A stretch of DNA of 64,000 nucleotides from Methanocorpusculum sp. (GTDB lineage: Archaea > Halobacteriota > Methanomicrobia > Methanomicrobiales > Methanocorpusculaceae): contig JAFQBW010000060.1 of NCBI GenBank assembly GCA_017399555.1, positions 25,596 through 89,595 of the forward strand. The letters run 5' to 3'. How positions within the stretch are numbered: position 1 is the first letter of the stretch; the number at the start of each line of letters is the position of its first letter. Positions 1-9,769 of the stretch are shown here, piece after piece. The notes under the pieces are model-generated. The model worked only from the letters and a program-made list of their open reading frames with translations. It did not search any database and was not told the DNA's origin. The position numbers and the translations under genes are program-made.

Positions 1-43
1 TCCGCGGAATTCTCTGCAGAAATCCGCATAAATGCCTGAATAA

Positions 44-120
44 TTCGTCAATAAGCGCAGAAAAATCCGGAATCAGGACGGAAGACTATTTATCTAGAAT
101 AACGAACACTAAACAATAAT
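44..120 (+). promoter_or_regulatory. Promoter/leader copy 1 of the ligase pair
   Basis: A TATA-like ctatttat lies at 86-93, 35 nt before the ATG at 121, so the transcript is probably leaderless or nearly so. The block ttcgtcaataagcgcag at 44-60 and the downstream taacgaacac recur with few changes before the second ligase at 2156-2232. The TATA-to-ATG distance is identical there. Confidence 0.65.
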
Positions 121-1800
121 ATGTCTAACAAACGTCTCATCACCAATCTGCACTTCTCGGAAGAAACCCAGCGTTCCCTCTACAATATGGCAGCATACGG
201 AATGTCCCGCGTGGGACGGGATGCGGAGGTATTCACCTACTTCTCCCGGAAGGTTACCTATGGTCAGCTCATGGATGATATCCACGCCTGTGCCGCCGGT
301 CTCCTGGAACTGGGTGTCCGGAAAGGGGACTTTGTCACCATTTTTCTGCCGAACATCCCGCAGTGTGTAATCGCTCTCTATGCCGTAAACCGTATCGGGG
401 CTGTCTGCAACATGGTGCATCCGCTCTCCACCAAAGACGAGATTGAAAAAGCCGTCCGCCTCACCGAAAGCCGGTTTATTCTCACCTTCGAACTCAACGA
501 AGGTCTGGTTAAAGACCTCGGGGCAACCGTCATCCGCTGTCCGACACCGGCATTCTTCCCGAAGAATCCGAAGGGACTGGTGATGAAAAGCGTCTATAAC
601 TTCTCGGTCAGAAAGGCCGCCCGCGCCCCAGGTGCCGTCTCCTGGGCATCGGTTATGGAGTCCGGCAGAAAATTCCTCGAGAAACACCCGCTTCCAAAGG
701 ATACGGTCAAAGCCGCGGACACTGCCGCACTGATGTACACGGGAGGTACCACAGGAGATGCAAAAGGCGTTATCCTCACCAATCAGGCATTCAACTTCAC
801 AACCTCCAGCTTCGTTCACTTAAAGCTGGAAAACCAGTGCCATGAAGGGGGCGCTTTCCTTTCCATCCTGCCGCTGTTCCATGCGTTTGGTATGGTTGCA
901 AGCGTACACGCTCCGCTCTGCTGCGGTATGCGTATGATTCTCTCGCCGAAGTTCGACCCGAAGGAGTGTGCAAATCTGATCTTAAAGGAGAAGATTGAGA
1001 TTATTGCCGGTGTTCCGGCGATGTATGAGCGGATGTATCCGCTCCTGAAAGGGCATGACCTCTCCTTTGTTGTCCACGCGGTAGCAGGCGGGGATTTAGT
1101 TTCCTCTGATCTGATTCGCCGCTACAATGAAATTCTGGACAGCGAACACGGCGGTGCTTCTTTCCTGGCAGGCTACGGTCTGACCGAAGCCTGCGGACCG
1201 GTTTGTGTTTCGTCCGGCAGTGATACCGAGCTTCCCGAAGGAGCGCTTGGAAAGCCGCTTACCGGCATTGAGATGTGTCTGGTAGAGCCGGGAACAACCC
1301 GAGTTCTCCCGAACACTGAAGAAGGGGAGCTGTGCTTCTTCGGCCCGTCTCTCATGGGCGGATATTATCAGAATCCGGCGGCAACAGCAGATGTCATGCG
1401 AAAGCACAAAGACGGCAGAATCTGGCTGCACACTGGAGATGTGGTAACGCTTGATGCGGACCTGAATATTATCTTCAAGTCCCGCTGCAAGCGTATGGTA
1501 AAGGTTAACGGATACAATGTCTATCCAACTCTTATCGAGAATACGATGGAGAAGTGTCCGCTTATTTCGGAGGTCTGTGCGGTTGCGGCTCCCTGGAAGA
1601 CGGACAAGAAGATTAAGCTCTATGTAACGCTTGCTGATGCGAAGACGGATGAGGAGAAGGCAAAGGAGGAGATTATGGCGTTCGCCAAAGCAAACTTAAA
1701 CCACTGGAGCTGTCCGTTTGCGGTTGCGGTTCTCAAAGAGATGCCGCGAACGAAGATGAACAAGAAGGACTACAAGGTTCTGGAATCCCGCGACGAGTAA
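121..1800 (+). CDS. AMP-dependent acyl-CoA synthetase/ligase, paralog 1
   Basis: 559-residue member of the ANL adenylate-forming family. It should activate a carboxylic acid with ATP to an acyl-AMP and pass it to CoA in the cytosol. The phosphate-binding loop MYTGGTTGDAKGV (about residues 205-217), the GYGLTE motif (about 349-354), the HTGD motif (about 438-441) and the hinge region VNGYNVYP (about 462-469) are visible. The A10 catalytic lysine region PRTKMNKKDYK sits near the C-terminus. Length is normal for the family. No signal peptide or membrane segment is seen. It lies directly upstream of a close paralog (2233-3924) with the same motif order, pointing to tandem duplication. The substrate cannot be read from the sequence; a medium- or long-chain acyl, aryl or branched-chain acid is possible. 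Confidence 0.88.
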   Translation: MSNKRLITNLHFSEETQRSLYNMAAYGMSRVGRDAEVFTYFSRKVTYGQLMDDIHACAAGLLELGVRKGDFVTIFLPNIPQCVIALYAVNRIGAVCNMVHPLSTKDEIEKAVRLTESRFILTFELNEGLVKDLGATVIRCPTPAFFPKNPKGLVMKSVYNFSVRKAARAPGAVSWASVMESGRKFLEKHPLPKDTVKAADTAALMYTGGTTGDAKGVILTNQAFNFTTSSFVHLKLENQCHEGGAFLSILPLFHAFGMVASVHAPLCCGMRMILSPKFDPKECANLILKEKIEIIAGVPAMYERMYPLLKGHDLSFVVHAVAGGDLVSSDLIRRYNEILDSEHGGASFLAGYGLTEACGPVCVSSGSDTELPEGALGKPLTGIEMCLVEPGTTRVLPNTEEGELCFFGPSLMGGYYQNPAATADVMRKHKDGRIWLHTGDVVTLDADLNIIFKSRCKRMVKVNGYNVYPTLIENTMEKCPLISEVCAVAAPWKTDKKIKLYVTLADAKTDEEKAKEEIMAFAKANLNHWSCPFAVAVLKEMPRTKMNKKDYKVLESRDE

Positions 1801-1838
1801 GCGGGATTTATTTCCGCTTTCTCTTTTTCAAAAAAATG

Positions 1839-1860
1839 AAGCAACACTATCGTGTTGCTT
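1839..1860 (+). terminator. Hairpin downstream of ligase 1
   Basis: Perfect 9-bp stem aagcaacac/gtgttgctt with a 4-nt loop, 38 nt after the stop codon and preceded by a pyrimidine-rich tract. It likely marks the transcript end. No long T-run follows, so the terminator call is tentative. The rest of the 1801-2232 gap shows no convincing gene; an open frame at 1911-2117 has no family signal or promoter. Confidence 0.5.
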
Positions 1861-2155
1861 TGGACGGTTGTTAGAAATCCATTACAATAACATAATTTAG
1901 GAGCAACGCCGTGAAGTGCCGTGCCTTACGAACCGATACGGCTTTCAGTAGAGTCGTCTCCCTTTATGCGCGGCAGGGGCAGACGGCTGAATGTATAAAA
2001 TCTTTCTCCTCTCCAGTCTCCCGCAGCCGGATAGATATTTTCGGAATTCCGAAACTCTCGGCAATTTTGGCGAATTTACCTTCGCCTTCCGTCGAAGCCC
2101 CTGCCCCCGCTATCTAACCCTTGTGCTCGACATCTGCCGCATAATAACTCTCCAA

Positions 2156-2232
2156 TTCGTCAATCAGCGCAGGATATTTCCGTGCCGCGACGAAAGGCTA
2201 TTTATTCTCACTAACGAACACAAATAATACTT
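2156..2232 (+). promoter_or_regulatory. Promoter/leader copy 2 of the ligase pair
   Basis: The block ttcgtcaatcagcgcag (2156-2172) matches 44-60 at 16 of 17 positions. TATA-like ctatttat is at 2198-2205, again 35 nt before the ATG (2233), and the taacgaacac block is also kept. This implies the duplication carried the promoter and that both ligases respond to the same control. Confidence 0.65.
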
Positions 2233-3924
2233 ATGTCTCCTTCTTCCGCAGAAAAACCGCTTATCCGGGGGCTGACCTATCCGGAGGTTGTCCAGCGCTC
2301 GCTCTACTCCATGTTTGAATTCGGCTGTTCCCGTGTGGGACGCGATGCGGAAGCGATTCTGTATTTCGGAAACAGAATCACCTATGGGGAACTGATGGAC
2401 GATGTCCATGCATTTGCCGCAGGTCTTGTGTCGTTAGGCGTGAAGAAGGGAGACTTTGTGACCATCTGCCTGCCGAATATGCCGCAGTGCGTGGTTGCGG
2501 TCTATGCCGTAAACCGCATCGGGGCAGTCTGTAATCTGGTGCATCCGCTCTCAACGAAGAAGGAGATTGCAGATGCGGTCCGCCTCTGCGACAGCAAGAT
2601 TATCCTGACCTTTGAGATGAACGAAGGCCATGCGGAAGGTCTTGGGGCACAGATTATCCGCTGTGCAACGCCGGAGTTTTTCCCGAAGAATCCGAAGGGC
2701 TTTGTGATGAAGACGGTCTACCGCCACTCTGTCCGCAAAGCGCCGAAAGCAGCAGAGGTTCTGCTCTGGCGTGATGTTCTGCAGTCGGGACGCGACTATC
2801 TGCAGACCGCAGAGCTTCCCAAAGATACCGTACGCTATGAGGATACGGCGGCGGTGATGTATACCGGGGGCACTACCGGCGAGGCGAAGGGCGTTCTGCT
2901 TTCCAATGGGGCATTTAACATCACGACCTCTTCGCTTATCGTGATGAAGGTAAACGACCGCTGTCATGAGCACGGGGCATTTCTCTCGGTCCTGCCGGTG
3001 TTTCATGCGTTCGGTCTTGCCATCTGTATTCATGCCCCGCTTTCCTGCGGTATGCGGATGGTTCTTTCTCCGCGGTTTACGCCGAAGGACTGCGCAAATC
3101 TGGTGCTGAAGGAGAAAATCGAGATTCTCGCAGGTGTTCCTGCAATGTATGAGCGGATGTATCCGCTCCTGAAAGGACATGACCTCTCGTTTATCCAGCA
3201 TATCGTCTGCGGAGGAGACATGGTGTCGTCGGATTTAATCGACCGGTACAATGTGATTCTGGGAAGAAAGAACGGCGGGGCTTCGTTCCTGCCGGGATAC
3301 GGACTTACCGAGTGCGGCGGGGCCTGTATTCTGGTCGATGAGGACCGGGATGATATTCCGGAGGGCTGTGTCGGAAAGCCGGTCAACGGTCTTGAGATGT
3401 GTCTGGTCGAGCCGGGAACAACGAAGGTGATTGCAGACAACGAAGAAGGCGAGCTGTGTCTGCTCGGCGGGTCGATTATGACCGGCTACTACAAGAACGA
3501 GAAGGCAACGGCTGATGTTATGCGCAAGCACAAAGACGGCAGAATCTGGCTGCACACGGGAGATATTGTGACCTTCGATGAGGGACGAAATATTATCTTC
3601 CGTTCCCGCTGCAAGCGCATGGTAAAGATTAACGGATATAATGTGTATCCGACTATCATCGAGAATACGATGGAGAAGAGTCCGGTTGTTTCAGAAGTCT
3701 GTGCGGTGTCTGTTCCCTGGAAGACGGATAAGAAGATGAAGCTCTATGTGACGCTTGCGGACTCTGCCGCTGACCGGAAGAAGGCGGAAGCGGAGATTAT
3801 GGCGTTTGCGAAGGAGAACTTAAATCACTGGGAGTGTCCGCTTGCGGTGTCGGTGATTGACGAGATGCCGAGAACGAAGATGAATAAGAAGGATTACAAG
3901 GTCTTTGAGGAGACGGAGGAGTAA
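2233..3924 (+). CDS. AMP-dependent acyl-CoA synthetase/ligase, paralog 2
   Basis: 563-residue ANL-family ligase, collinear with the gene at 121-1800 and clearly its duplicate. It carries the same MYTGGTTGEAKGV phosphate loop, GYGLTE, HTGD, INGYNVYP hinge and C-terminal PRTKMNKKDYK lysine motif. The two differ mostly in the substrate-binding half, so different or overlapping acid substrates are possible. It should form acyl-CoA with release of AMP and PPi. The gene has its own promoter copy 35 nt upstream. A small inverted repeat (aggagtaactcct) overlaps its stop codon and a UUCG-type hairpin (3957-3971) follows, suggesting the transcript ends there. Paralogous function is inferred; substrate is unknown. 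Confidence 0.88.
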   Translation: MSPSSAEKPLIRGLTYPEVVQRSLYSMFEFGCSRVGRDAEAILYFGNRITYGELMDDVHAFAAGLVSLGVKKGDFVTICLPNMPQCVVAVYAVNRIGAVCNLVHPLSTKKEIADAVRLCDSKIILTFEMNEGHAEGLGAQIIRCATPEFFPKNPKGFVMKTVYRHSVRKAPKAAEVLLWRDVLQSGRDYLQTAELPKDTVRYEDTAAVMYTGGTTGEAKGVLLSNGAFNITTSSLIVMKVNDRCHEHGAFLSVLPVFHAFGLAICIHAPLSCGMRMVLSPRFTPKDCANLVLKEKIEILAGVPAMYERMYPLLKGHDLSFIQHIVCGGDMVSSDLIDRYNVILGRKNGGASFLPGYGLTECGGACILVDEDRDDIPEGCVGKPVNGLEMCLVEPGTTKVIADNEEGELCLLGGSIMTGYYKNEKATADVMRKHKDGRIWLHTGDIVTFDEGRNIIFRSRCKRMVKINGYNVYPTIIENTMEKSPVVSEVCAVSVPWKTDKKMKLYVTLADSAADRKKAEAEIMAFAKENLNHWECPLAVSVIDEMPRTKMNKKDYKVFEETEE

Positions 3925-4207
3925 CTCCTCTCTCCTCCAAGCAGGAGACGAAGCAGGCACTCTTCGAGTGCCGGATATACAGAAGAGCTGTTTTCGGGGC
4001 TTTATCGGTTTTTGGTTTTTTTGTCTGGTTGTCTGTTCGCTGTTGCCTGGTTTTTCTGCGGCTGGTTCGATTTTTTATAAATCAGTATGTGGTTTATTTG
4101 GTCTTTGTGCGGTTTGTGCTGTGCTTTGGAAATTCAATGTTGGTGTGTGCGGTATTTGAATGTTTTTATGGTTATTTTTGCGAAATTGTTATGGTATTTG
4201 CGGTTAA

Positions 4208-4263
4208 AAAACCAAACCTATACGGAAATTTTAGAATATAGTATTCTGCATAGGTTTGGTTTT
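4208..4263. repeat. Long hairpin with 14-bp perfect outer stem
   Basis: aaaaccaaacctat (4208-4221) pairs perfectly with ataggtttggtttt (4250-4263). A nested stem agaata/tattct sits in the loop. It is isolated in gene-free DNA. It could be a bidirectional terminator or the remnant of a small mobile element; neither is proven. Confidence 0.6.
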
Positions 4264-4406
4264 GAAAGGGGTGGGTGCGGGGATGGCAGGAGGTGGTGGC
4301 GCGCGTGGGTATGTCGTAGAAAAAGAAGCAGGAGGTTGGCTATCTCGCTGAATCGTTTTTTTTGTAACCGAGAGATTTTTACTGGATTTTCTATGATGTT
4401 TACATC

Positions 4407-4723
4407 CTATGATAAGAGGATTTAAATCACTTGGTATCTCAATCTCATTTTTTGCAGTTATTGTGAAAAAATGCTGTATATTTTTGTGCAATCCATTGTT
4501 GAATTCATATGTTGGAATTTATTCCTACAAAAAAAGGAACAAAAATGCAGTTTATTTTTTCCTTGTTTCTTTTCCAGTATGATGTGATTTTGTGTTCATA
4601 CTACATCACATATGTCGTCATCAGTGTGTGGCGAGCTCTTTTTTGGAGGTTGGTTGTTGCTTATTTGGATTTATTTTGACAATGATTTATCACTAATGAG
4701 GACATATATTCCTCTTATCATAG
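4407..4723. repeat. 14-bp perfect inverted repeat pair, 289 bp apart
   Basis: ctatgataagagga (4407-4420) and tcctcttatcatag (4710-4723) are exact reverse complements. Such a match by chance in a 900-bp stretch is unlikely. The DNA between is AT-rich with no gene. It could be the ends of a degraded miniature element or paired operator sites upstream of the surface locus. Confidence 0.5.
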
Positions 4724-4824
4724 TCATTGACTTAATGTCTGGGGCTTGTTCTCTCACCTATGCTGATAAATTAGCAATTATTTGTTAGTGTTTGGAAAAT
4801 TGAACAAAAATCTGAAGTATCTCT

Positions 4825-5646
4825 ATGATTGAAAATAGTCTGTCCGAAGATGTGCCAATCATGCGCTCTTTGGAAAAGGTCCTGCGGCATCTTTTTGGTG
4901 CGGCTGTTGTGGTGCTTGTGCTTTGTCTGCTGTGCGCAGCTCCGGCTGGGGCTGAAAAGTCCATTTCAGTTGATGTCCCGGCAGTTCCAGTGTCGATTAA
5001 TGAACCGGTTACTGTCCCGGTGACAATTCATGATGCGGATAATATTCTTGGTTTTCTGATTGAGGTTCCAAATACTATCCCAGGAACAGTCATTACTATT
5101 GCTGAGAATGCGCCGGCTGCAGCACTGCCCGGAGCTTCTGCTCTGGTAAATTCAGGGGAATCTGCTGATGTTCAGAAGTATATCTGGTTTACTTCTGCAG
5201 CTCAGGGGATTTCCGGTGATATGACACTCTTCTCTCTGGAAATTACTGCAACAGTTGATTCTCCATCATCTATCCCGCTGACCGTTTCGGCAGTTGAGAT
5301 TGATAATGCTGAGTTTCAGGATGTTTATGCAGAGTATAAGGTAATTTCCGGAACCCTTGCGGTTACCGGAGCTCAGGGACAGAATCAGCCCGTTCAATCG
5401 GGCGGTTCACTTCCAGATGTTTCTATGGATACTGCTAACAATGGCACGACCGTGGAGTCAATCCCTGGGATGAATTCTGATGTATTGCCAACCGAATCCA
5501 ATACGACTGAGCCGTCGGATGATGTTCCGCCGGAGATAGGCTATGATGTGCCGACACCGGAAGCACCAGGCTCTGCATTCCCCCTGTTTGGTCTCTTTGC
5601 GGCTGTCGGTCTTATTTTCCTGATGTCAGGAGTACGGAGAGGATAA
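4825..5646 (+). CDS. Membrane-anchored surface protein with cohesin-like domain (A)
   Basis: 273 residues. A signal peptide (about 1-46) shares the pattern KVLRHLFGAAVV with the proteins at 9852 and 20471. One domain of about 135 residues (about 47-182) follows the cohesin pattern: VPVTI near its start, an IWFTSA strand in the middle, a LFSLEITATV strand, a SSIPLTVSAVEI block, and a closing GTLAV strand. A Thr/Pro/Asp-rich stalk (about 185-248) leads to a C-terminal hydrophobic segment and a basic tail (GVRRG), as in archaeal anchored or archaeosortase-processed proteins. It is first in a two-gene operon with 5651, 4 nt between them. I infer it anchors dockerin proteins encoded downstream. 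The start could also be ATG 4861; 4825 better matches the leader spacing of its paralogs. Confidence 0.7.
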   Translation: MIENSLSEDVPIMRSLEKVLRHLFGAAVVVLVLCLLCAAPAGAEKSISVDVPAVPVSINEPVTVPVTIHDADNILGFLIEVPNTIPGTVITIAENAPAAALPGASALVNSGESADVQKYIWFTSAAQGISGDMTLFSLEITATVDSPSSIPLTVSAVEIDNAEFQDVYAEYKVISGTLAVTGAQGQNQPVQSGGSLPDVSMDTANNGTTVESIPGMNSDVLPTESNTTEPSDDVPPEIGYDVPTPEAPGSAFPLFGLFAAVGLIFLMSGVRRG

Positions 5647-5650
5647 ACAC

Positions 5651-8600
5651 ATGAAAGTTATGAAAAGAACATTTTATGCTTTAACCGCACTTCTGCTGCT
5701 TGCAGCCTTCTTCGGAGGGGCTGCTGCAGCTGCGGAACAGTCAATTACAATTGATGTTCCAAGTACTGAAGTGCCGTGGAACGAAAAAACAACCGTTCCG
5801 GTAACGATTCACGGTCCTGTTGAAATAGGGGCTGTGACAATTGACTTACCAGAAATTCCTGGTGTCATCATCTCAGTGAATGAAACTCAAAACCCGCTTG
5901 GTGCAACTATCAATAATGAAAATGATGGCGCTAAGTATACCTGGCTCACTCTTTCTAAAACAGGTTATCTGAATGCTGACACTGTCTTATGTTATTTGGA
6001 TATTGTTCCAGATGTAAGTACTCCGGTAACTAAGGTAGAAATTACTGTAATTATAGACGAGTTGGCTGACAAAAGCTTAGTTGACCAGATTTCAACATAC
6101 CCGGTCAAACCAGCAACTCTGAAGATTCAGAAAGCCCCATCAATCGCCACCATGGTTGTAATCACTGCACCGGTCGGTGATACCGAGCTTGCCTACGGAA
6201 CCGAGGGCACAGCTGTTGCTGTTGTCTACGACCAGTATGGCGATGTTATGGAAGATGAACCAGTTACCTGGTCTGTTTGTAAATCTGACAGTACTGAGCC
6301 TGCAACCGGACTTTCCATTGATGCAAATGGAAACTACAAGGTTGTAAACTGTGCAGAAGGAACTGTTCAGATTTTTGCTGCAGCGGGTACTACATCGACC
6401 TGCAATGTTGTCAAACTTGTTAAAGCAGACCTCGAAGCGGATGACTTTACCGTTACCGGTCTTGGCGAGTTTGTCTGGACAGGACAGCCGTTTGCAGTTA
6501 CTGTTGAAGCCAAAGATAACGGAGTTGGAGACATCACCGTTACTTACAATGGTGCATCCGAAGCTCCAACGGCAAAGGGAACCTATGCGGTTAACATCTC
6601 CGTAACTGACGGCGACAACTACAATGAAGTTGCCAACCTCTTCCTTGGAGAAGTTAAGATTACCGGAACTGTTATTGTCCCGCCAACTCTTGGAACCTTC
6701 CCGACCTACAATGGTGAGGAACAGACCATTGATCTTGTTGACAGTGCAAACAGTGCAGGTATGTATGATGTTTCCGGAAACACCGGAACTGATGCCGGCA
6801 ACTACATGCTTACCCTTACCCTGAAAGATACGGTAAACACTGAATGGAAGGATGCTGATTCTGCTTCCATCACTCTTGACTGGAAGATTTTACCAAAGTC
6901 TCTTGCAGATGCAGTTATCGAGGCAACTGCTGTCACCTACACCGGTGAAGAACAGACTCCGGAGTTTACCGTAACCCTTGACGGAGCAATCCTTGCTGCA
7001 GATACTGACTACACGCTTGACGTAGAGGGCAGTATCGCTGCAGGAGACTACACAGTCACGGTTACTGGAAAGGGCAACTACGAAGGAACCGCATCTGCTA
7101 CGTGGACCATTGCAAAAGCTGTTCCAACTGCAGAGATGATTTCCTGTGAGATTCCAGATGACCTTGTCTACACTGGAGAATCGCAGACCCTTACTGCATC
7201 CGTAAAAGACGGTATCTACGGTCTTGGTGCAGTCACCCTGATGTACAACGGAGCAGAAGCTGCTGTTGACGCAGGAGAGTATGCTGTCACTGCAAACGTT
7301 GCAGAAGGTACAAACTACACTGCAGCCGCTGACCTTGCTGTCGGCACTCTCACGATTGGAAAAGCAGACCTTGACAAGGATGACTTTACTCTCAGTGCAA
7401 CCAGTGCCGAGTACAACGGCAAGCCACAGGAAGTTACTGTTGCGCCGAAGGTTGACGGAGTTGCCGTCACTGCAATCAAGTACACTGGAGATGCCAATGC
7501 ACCGTCCGCAAAGGGAACCTACACCATTACCATTTCCGCAACCGGCGGTAACAACTACAATGATGTAGCTGACCTCGAGGTTGGTACCTTTGTCATCACC
7601 GGACGTCAGGTTGCTGAGCCGGAAATCACCGGTTCGTACACCTACACCGGCGCAGAACTCACCGCAGTTATTGCAGAGAGTGCTGACTACAAAGTTACCG
7701 GAAACAAAGCAACAGCAGCCGGAACCCACATTGTCACTGTCTCTTTAATGGACAAAGCAAACACTGCATGGAAGAACGGCGAAACTGATGACCTCAAACT
7801 TAACTGGGTTATTGCACCAAAGTCGATTGCAGGCGCAGGTGTGACCACCTCAACCGAAAATGACGCATTCACCTATGACGGCACAGTTAAGGTTCCGACC
7901 TTCATTGTCACTGATGGTGCGCTTTCCATCGCAGAAACTGACTACTCTGTCGAAGGAGACAGCAGCAGTGCTGTTGCCGGAAAGCATCAGGTAACGATTG
8001 TCGGACAGAACAACTACACCGGCGAAGTCAAGGCTGAGTGGCAGATTGCACAGGCAGTTCCAGTCATTGAGAACATGGAATTCACCATCCCGACCGGCGT
8101 TGTCTATGGTCAGACCTATGAAGTCACCGCAGACGCAGCAGAAGGTGTTGTCGGACTTGGTGAGATTACTCTGCTCTACAATGGAACCGCAACCGCACCG
8201 GTCAATGCAGGAACCTATCTGGTTAACGCAAGCATTGCCGCCGGCGTCAACTACACTGCAGCAGAAATTGAACTTGGCACACTGGTAATCGCAAAAGCAG
8301 TTCCAGTCATTGAAAACATCACTTTTGCAATTCCGGTTGATGTTGTCTATGACGGTAAGGAACATGCAGCTACCGCAACCGCCGCTGAAGGTGTTGTCGG
8401 TCTTGGTGCAATCAAGCTCCTCTACAATGATGCAGAAGCAGTACCGGTTGCTGCAGGAACCTACAAGGTGAATGCAAGCGTTGCTGCAGGTGACAATTAT
8501 GAAGCCGCAGTCATTGAACTCGGTGAACTTACCATTGCAAAAGCAACGCTTACCAAAGCTGACCTTGTCATCACTCCGGAACTTCCGGTGAGCTATGAGG

Positions 8601-9661
8601 CAGGAAGCGCAGAAGCTGTTGTTGTTACTGTTAAGGAAGGCATCCTTGGAAACGGTACTATTACTGTCAAGTATAGCGATGCAACCACTGTCCCGAGTGA
8701 AGCCGGCATCTACAAGGTGAATGCAACCTTCGAAGCTGGTGTCAACTACACTGCCGCTGACATTTACCTTGGTGATATGACTGTTGTTGCAACGGTCGCA
8801 CCAGGCTTTGGTGATATTGGAGTCGCAAACGATGACGGATCTCACACCATCACCGGTGGAGACGTTGATTCTGAAAACAACACCACGACCCTTGAGTCCA
8901 ATGGTGTTCAGCTTGTCATTGCATTCTCTGACATGACTGCAGTATCCGGCGGAGTGAAAGGAAACATCACTGGTGTTACTGTCATTTATCCGGAAGCTGT
9001 TGCAGCATCTCCGAAAGCCGGTGACTTTGCATACAACCTGACCATTAACCTTGGAAACAAACTGACCACTCTGCTTCCAGATATGAGCGGTGTTTACAAC
9101 AACACTGTTGCCACGAAGGTTTCCTCGTTCCTTGGTACCAAGGCAACCTTTGACGGACTGGTTATGCTGACCGCAACCGGTGACAATGTTGATGACATCA
9201 ATGCCAACATTACCGCCGGAAATGGAAACATCCAGATTGTCTTCAAGATTCCAAAAGCAACTGTTTCTGACAAGTCAAAGCTTGTTGTCTACCATGTTGG
9301 AAACAACGTAAAGAAGGCAACTATCAAGTCCGTTGCAGAGGACGGAGAATTCTGGCTTGTTACCGTCACCGGCAACGGCTTCTCCAGCTATGTTGCAGGT
9401 ATTGAGACTGCAGCTCCCAGCGGAGGAAACGGTGGAGGATCTGCAATTATTATCCCAAGCTCAGGAAAGACCCCATCCTCTGGAGATGTACCAACCGAGA
9501 CTCCGTCCGATGAACCATCCGACGACCCGACCGATGTCCCGGGAGACGTCCCGTATGACATTCCGGGAACCACTCCGTCCGAGCCAGGAAAATCCCCGGC
9601 ACCGGTTGCAGGAATGATTCTTGGAGCACTGGCGGCAGCAGCAGTTCTCAGAAGAAAGTAA
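5651..9661 (+). CDS. Large anchored surface protein: cohesin-like domain plus MBG/Ig-like repeats (B)
   Basis: 1336 residues. Signal peptide about 1-27. Residues about 28-165 form a second cohesin-like domain with the same TTVPVTI opening as protein A. A Big-like domain (about 165-255; VYDQYGDVM, VTWSV) follows. Then come about ten MBG/YDG-type beta repeats of 80-90 residues (about 257-1050), recognisable by GTYAVNIS, NYTAA and KATLTKADL-like strands. A further beta domain (about 1050-1250) resembles the domain often placed before archaeal sorting signals. A Pro/Ser/Asp stalk and a hydrophobic segment with an RRK tail end the protein. Ribosome-binding site ggagagg lies about 10 nt before the ATG. 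Role inferred: an extended cell-wall stalk presenting a cohesin-like head. Ligand unknown. Confidence 0.75.
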   Translation: MKVMKRTFYALTALLLLAAFFGGAAAAAEQSITIDVPSTEVPWNEKTTVPVTIHGPVEIGAVTIDLPEIPGVIISVNETQNPLGATINNENDGAKYTWLTLSKTGYLNADTVLCYLDIVPDVSTPVTKVEITVIIDELADKSLVDQISTYPVKPATLKIQKAPSIATMVVITAPVGDTELAYGTEGTAVAVVYDQYGDVMEDEPVTWSVCKSDSTEPATGLSIDANGNYKVVNCAEGTVQIFAAAGTTSTCNVVKLVKADLEADDFTVTGLGEFVWTGQPFAVTVEAKDNGVGDITVTYNGASEAPTAKGTYAVNISVTDGDNYNEVANLFLGEVKITGTVIVPPTLGTFPTYNGEEQTIDLVDSANSAGMYDVSGNTGTDAGNYMLTLTLKDTVNTEWKDADSASITLDWKILPKSLADAVIEATAVTYTGEEQTPEFTVTLDGAILAADTDYTLDVEGSIAAGDYTVTVTGKGNYEGTASATWTIAKAVPTAEMISCEIPDDLVYTGESQTLTASVKDGIYGLGAVTLMYNGAEAAVDAGEYAVTANVAEGTNYTAAADLAVGTLTIGKADLDKDDFTLSATSAEYNGKPQEVTVAPKVDGVAVTAIKYTGDANAPSAKGTYTITISATGGNNYNDVADLEVGTFVITGRQVAEPEITGSYTYTGAELTAVIAESADYKVTGNKATAAGTHIVTVSLMDKANTAWKNGETDDLKLNWVIAPKSIAGAGVTTSTENDAFTYDGTVKVPTFIVTDGALSIAETDYSVEGDSSSAVAGKHQVTIVGQNNYTGEVKAEWQIAQAVPVIENMEFTIPTGVVYGQTYEVTADAAEGVVGLGEITLLYNGTATAPVNAGTYLVNASIAAGVNYTAAEIELGTLVIAKAVPVIENITFAIPVDVVYDGKEHAATATAAEGVVGLGAIKLLYNDAEAVPVAAGTYKVNASVAAGDNYEAAVIELGELTIAKATLTKADLVITPELPVSYEAGSAEAVVVTVKEGILGNGTITVKYSDATTVPSEAGIYKVNATFEAGVNYTAADIYLGDMTVVATVAPGFGDIGVANDDGSHTITGGDVDSENNTTTLESNGVQLVIAFSDMTAVSGGVKGNITGVTVIYPEAVAASPKAGDFAYNLTINLGNKLTTLLPDMSGVYNNTVATKVSSFLGTKATFDGLVMLTATGDNVDDINANITAGNGNIQIVFKIPKATVSDKSKLVVYHVGNNVKKATIKSVAEDGEFWLVTVTGNGFSSYVAGIETAAPSGGNGGGSAIIIPSSGKTPSSGDVPTETPSDEPSDDPTDVPGDVPYDIPGTTPSEPGKSPAPVAGMILGALAAAAVLRRK

Positions 9662-9769
9662 CGACGAATGAACAAAACCGGTGGTAAGACAGCGTAACTG
9701 CCGTCTTTCTGCCATCCTGTAACGGAGACGAAGTACACCTTCCCCTGCGTGTCTTTGTCTCCTACTCTC
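9662..9769. other. Spacer after protein B
   Basis: No gene. It contains a probable hairpin (ggagac...gtctcc, 9724-9762) that could end the 4825-9661 transcript. Confidence 0.35.

Larger units (their letters stand above)
3925..4824. other. 900-bp gene-free region before the surface-protein locus
   Basis: No supported gene is present. A short hairpin gcactc-ttc-gagtgc at 3957-3971 probably belongs to the end of ligase 2. From about 4000 to 4205 the + strand is strongly G/T-biased with few A or C. Open frames there are low-complexity and unlikely to be translated. AT-rich DNA follows, with two inverted-repeat structures annotated separately (4208-4263 and 4407/4723). The 3' end must carry the promoter of the 4825 gene; the sequence ttgaacaaaaa at 4800-4810 resembles the leader of the two later surface transcripts. 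Confidence 0.6.

Noticed and set aside
1911..2117. Open frame of 68 codons between the two ligase genes
   Set aside because: No ribosome-binding site, no family signal, and it overlaps the duplicated leader region; treated as chance.
3905..4425. Several overlapping frames in the G/T-rich gap
   Set aside because: They arise from strand-biased low-complexity DNA, overlap each other in different frames, and show no start signal.
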